Of a stretch of 9,375 bases of DNA, positions 7,129-9,375 are shown in pieces (position 1 is the first letter of the stretch; the number at the start of each line of letters is the position of its first letter). The notes under the pieces were generated by a model, which worked only from the letters and a program-made list of their open reading frames with translations, had not been told where the DNA came from and made no database searches. The translations under genes and the position numbers were made by a program. This DNA comes from an uncultured Rhodocyclaceae bacterium (lineage in GTDB: Bacteria; Pseudomonadota; Gammaproteobacteria; Burkholderiales; Rhodocyclaceae), in NCBI GenBank assembly GCA_903930805.1, contig CAIYZZ010000270.1, positions 1 to 9,375 on the forward strand, read 5' to 3'.

Positions 7129-8487
7129 ATGGACATTATTGACCTGCTGCGCCGCACCGAGGGCAAGACGCTCGAATTCAAGCGCAATCTCGTCACGCCG
7201 GAGGGTGTGCTGCGTACCTTGGTCGCCTTTGCCAACACCGCCGGCGGCGTCGTGCTGATCGGGGTGGAAGATGGTACCCGCAATGTATGTGGCGTCGGGG
7301 ATCCGCTCGCGCTCGAAGAACGCCTGGCGAATCTGATTTCCGATCACATCGAACCGCGCATCGTCCCGGATATCGAAATTCTGCCTTGGCGCCGCACCCA
7401 CATCATCGCGGTGCTTGTTCATCCCAGCCCGAACCGGCCCCACCACCTGCGCCGCGAGGGCACCACCGGCGGAACCTACGTACGCGTGGGGTCCACAAAT
7501 CGTCGTGCCGATGCTGAGCTGATCGCCGAGATGCGCCGCTACACCCTCGGCGAGAGCTTCGACGAGCAGCCGCTGCCCGATCTCGACTCGGAAGCCATCG
7601 ACTTCCGAGTCGCTTCCGAGTGTTTTGCATCGGTGCGCAAGCTGGTTCGTCGCGATCTCGCCACCCTGCGCCTTGTCGCCACCCATCAAGGCCGCGTCGT
7701 GCCGACCGTAGGCGGACTGCTGCTCTTCGGCCGCGACCGCACCCGCCACTTTCCCGACGCCTGGATTCAGATCGGCCGCTTCGCCGGCACGGACAAGGCC
7801 CGCATCCTCGACCATGCCGAGCTGACAGACCATCCTGTAGCCGCCATCGAGCAGGCCATCGCCTTCGTGCATAGGCACATGCAGCGGTGCGCCGACATCG
7901 GCGCGGTGCGCCGGCAGGACCGTTGGGAGCTGCCACCGGTGGCCGTGCGGGAGGCCGTCATCAATGCCGTTGCCCACGCCGACTATGGGCAGCGCGGCGC
8001 CCCGATCCGCATCGCCCTCTACGACAACCGACTGGAAGTTGAAAGCCCCGGCCTGCTCCCTTTTGGTCTGACTGTGGACGATTTGCGCCAGGGCATATCC
8101 AGACTGCGCAACCGCGTCATCGGCCGCGTGTTCCACGAGCTGGGGCTGATCGAGCAGTGGGGCAGCGGCATCCAGCGCATGGCGGCCGCCTGTCGCGAGG
8201 CCGGCTTGGCTGAGCCGGAACTGGAGGAGGTCGGTCTTCGTTTCCGCGTCACCCTGCGCACGGCGCCGGTTGCCACACCCATCCTCGATACCCTCGATCA
8301 AGCCGTCGTCGCGCTGCTCGCCGACGGCGCAGGCCACGCCACATCCGAAATTGCGCGCCACATAGATCGCTCCGCCCGCGCCACCCGCACGCGCCTGGTC
8401 GCCCTCGTGGAGCGGGGGCAGGTGCGCGAAGTCGGTACCGGCCCGCGCGATCCACAGCGCCGCTACTACCTGACCAGAACCCTATGA
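7129..8487 (+). CDS. AlbA_2 (Schlafen-type) regulator with ATPase-like domain and winged helix
   Basis: A 452-residue protein of the COG2865-like group of predicted transcriptional regulators, probably a cytoplasmic nucleic-acid-binding protein. Domain order: AlbA_2 at ~10-135 (LEFK with E16 and K18, FANTAGG at 34-40, GVED at 45-48, YVRVGSTN near 117-124); a GHKL-like HATPase_c_4 region at ~265-370 (REAVINAVAHADY at 274-286, VESPG at 304-308, IEQWGSGIQRM at 341-351); and a C-terminal winged helix at ~390-450 ending in RRYYLTR. The start is fixed by the canonical opening (MDIIDLLRRTEGKTLEFK); the ribosome site (GCAGAG) is weak. It lies 63 bp after the helicase on the same strand, suggesting cotranscription, and its stop overlaps the next ATG (ATGA, 8484-8487). 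AlbA_2 proteins commonly sit beside defence genes and may regulate them; direct effector activity has not been excluded. The protein appears full length. Confidence 0.88.
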   Translation: MDIIDLLRRTEGKTLEFKRNLVTPEGVLRTLVAFANTAGGVVLIGVEDGTRNVCGVGDPLALEERLANLISDHIEPRIVPDIEILPWRRTHIIAVLVHPSPNRPHHLRREGTTGGTYVRVGSTNRRADAELIAEMRRYTLGESFDEQPLPDLDSEAIDFRVASECFASVRKLVRRDLATLRLVATHQGRVVPTVGGLLLFGRDRTRHFPDAWIQIGRFAGTDKARILDHAELTDHPVAAIEQAIAFVHRHMQRCADIGAVRRQDRWELPPVAVREAVINAVAHADYGQRGAPIRIALYDNRLEVESPGLLPFGLTVDDLRQGISRLRNRVIGRVFHELGLIEQWGSGIQRMAAACREAGLAEPELEEVGLRFRVTLRTAPVATPILDTLDQAVVALLADGAGHATSEIARHIDRSARATRTRLVALVERGQVREVGTGPRDPQRRYYLTRTL

Positions 8488-8738
8488 ACCCCGGGAAGAA
8501 ACGAATTGAAGTTGCTCCGACGCTAGACGCCGGAGAATCTATCAACGATCTATCGACGGAACGCTGGAATCTATCGACAGGCGAACGCCGCATTCGTAAA
8601 GCAATCGTCAACCCATCCCCGGTAATCGTAAGCCATGAATCGATACGCGCCAGAAAAAGTCTCATCACTGTTGAGACTTTTGCAATAAGTGGCACGCCTG
8701 ACGCCTCCTGTCGCGCTTTCCGGGCAGATTTCTTATGA
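8484..8738 (+). CDS. Uncertain 84-residue protein between two genes
   Basis: The frame starts in an ATGA with the AlbA_2 stop and ends in an ATGA with the next gene's start, which is what a coupled operon gene looks like. I recognise no family: the sequence is polar and mixed (MNPGKKRIEVAPTLDAGE..., ending RAFRADFL), with no signal peptide, membrane segment or known motif. Codon choice is less GC-rich at third positions than in the flanking genes. The same DNA holds a 5-bp inverted repeat (8515-8519/8531-8535), three phased direct repeats (8537-8578) and a perfect 10-bp hairpin (8655-8681), which argue that it may instead be an intergenic control region that happens to be open. I leave both readings standing. 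Confidence 0.35.
   Translation: MNPGKKRIEVAPTLDAGESINDLSTERWNLSTGERRIRKAIVNPSPVIVSHESIRARKSLITVETFAISGTPDASCRAFRADFL
8537..8578. promoter_or_regulatory. Three phased ATCTATCRAC repeats
   Basis: ATCTATCAAC (8537-8546), ATCTATCGAC (8548-8557) and ATCTATCGAC (8569-8578) share 9 to 10 of 10 bases. Their starts are 11 and 21 bp apart, about one and two helical turns, so all copies would face the same side of the DNA. That spacing is typical of repeated protein-binding sites. They lie 157 to 198 bp upstream of the STAS/GHKL gene and just after the AlbA_2 gene. Confidence 0.45.
8655..8681 (+). terminator. Perfect 10-bp hairpin, terminator-like
   Basis: AAAAGTCTCA (8655-8664) pairs perfectly with TGAGACTTTT (8672-8681) around a 7-base loop TCACTGT. 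The A-run before and T-run at the end of the stem resemble a bidirectional rho-independent terminator, but the stem is AT-rich and the U-tract is short and part of the stem. It could also be an operator palindrome for the gene starting at 8735, 53 bp downstream. Confidence 0.4.
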
Positions 8739-9375
8739 GCAATAATTCAGCCAAGGTGTCTCTGGGCGAAATCCGGAGCAATCAGCAGGGATTTACCCGA
8801 TTGGCCGTGCTTGCGGAAGCTCTGAATACCTACCTGCTCGATACTGTAGATGTGGACTTCTCGGCTTGCACCTGGTTCGACGCAAACATGAGCGCACCAC
8901 TCGGTGTGGTGTTCGCGCATGCCGTCGATAATCTCAATTCGATCAAGTTGGGAGGGCTGCGGCCGGGCGTCGAGACCATACTCGCGAAAAACCGCTTCCT
9001 TGCCGGATTCGGTTTCCCTGAGCGCGACGACACACACGGCACGACCATTCCATACCGCAGATTCACAGCCTCGGACGATCGCTATTTCGCAGCCTATCTG
9101 AACCGGCATTTGCGCGGCAAGGACCTGCCGATCATGTCAACCGGCTTGTCCGAACGCTTCAAGAACAGCATCCTGGAAATTTTTGTCAACGCGGCGATGC
9201 ACTCGGAAAGTAAACTCGGCATTTTTGCCTGTGGCCAGTATTTCCCGCAACAGCACCGCCTTGATTTCTGTGTGGCGGACGCGGGGGTTGGAATTCGCCG
9301 CAAGATATACAAAGAGCTGGGGATGAAAATGAACTCCGACAAAGCCATCGAATGGGCCTTGCAAGAGGGAAACAC
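8735..9375 (+). CDS. STAS-like plus GHKL ATP-binding protein (partial, runs off right edge)
   Basis: 213 codons are visible and the frame is still open at the edge. Residues ~35-90 look like a STAS-type segment (VDFSACTWFDANMSAPLG, then a helix and the GLRPGVETIL strand-turn). Residues ~140-190 carry the N-box of GHKL ATPases, with E148, N152 and H156 in LEIFVNAAMHSES, followed by the G1 box ADAGVGI (D182, G184, G186). This fits ATP-binding proteins related to histidine and anti-sigma kinases. I recall such genes followed by a small STAS-like DUF4325 gene, which would lie beyond the window. The phosphoacceptor, if any, is not visible. The start is set by the ATGA overlap with the preceding frame; no good ribosome site precedes it, so coupling or a weak start is likely. 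Role inferred: sensor or regulatory switch. Confidence 0.75.
   Translation, partial: MSNNSAKVSLGEIRSNQQGFTRLAVLAEALNTYLLDTVDVDFSACTWFDANMSAPLGVVFAHAVDNLNSIKLGGLRPGVETILAKNRFLAGFGFPERDDTHGTTIPYRRFTASDDRYFAAYLNRHLRGKDLPIMSTGLSERFKNSILEIFVNAAMHSESKLGIFACGQYFPQQHRLDFCVADAGVGIRRKIYKELGMKMNSDKAIEWALQEGN

Noticed and set aside
6778..8361. A 527-codon open frame on the minus strand
   Set aside because: It is the mirror of the AlbA_2 gene and the helicase end; the + strand proteins carry clear family motifs, while this one has none.
1..9375. CRISPR array, tRNA, rRNA
   Set aside because: No regularly spaced repeat-spacer units, cloverleaf-like segments or rRNA signatures were seen by eye on either strand; this was not computed.

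Overview
This 9.4 kb window looks like accessory DNA from a moderately GC-rich proteobacterium, probably beta- or gamma-proteobacterial. That placement is an inference from base composition, the IS66-family transposase end and the style of the integrase and helicase genes; there is no rRNA, tRNA or housekeeping gene to confirm it. Every gene I can support lies on the + strand.

Left part (1-3474), mobile and scarred: the window opens in the last 36 codons of an IS66-type transposase and a probable IS right end near 138. About 1.1 kb without a convincing gene follows, holding one good sigma70-like promoter candidate and one long imperfect hairpin. Next is a tyrosine-recombinase-like integrase (1232-2197) with all expected catalytic residues, coupled through an ATGA overlap to a 115-residue companion (2194-2541). 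A gene-poor stretch leads to a short N-terminal remnant of what looks like a large ATP-binding protein of defence islands (2898-3101); its family resemblance stops abruptly near 3049. Another ~370 bp without genes follows, with inverted repeats.

Right part (3475-9375), a defence-like run: a 1196-residue SNF2-type helicase ending in a DUF3883 (PD-(D/E)xK-like) domain; an AlbA_2/Schlafen-type regulator with an ATPase-like domain and a winged helix (7129-8487); an uncertain 84-codon frame (8484-8738); and a STAS-plus-GHKL ATP-binding protein that runs off the right edge (8735-). Start and stop codons overlap as ATGA at 8484-8487 and 8735-8738, and the helicase stop also forms an ATGA with a 14-codon mini-frame. 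The run could be one transcript. However, the 84-codon stretch also carries phased direct repeats and a perfect 10-bp hairpin, so it may instead be the control region of the last gene.

How they may work together (inference): the helicase would be the DNA-acting effector, the AlbA_2 protein a regulator or sensor, and the STAS/GHKL protein part of a second sensory module. The DNA methylase and DUF499-type ATPase that I recall near this helicase family are not in the window, so the helicase is either an orphan, a remnant, or part of a different system.
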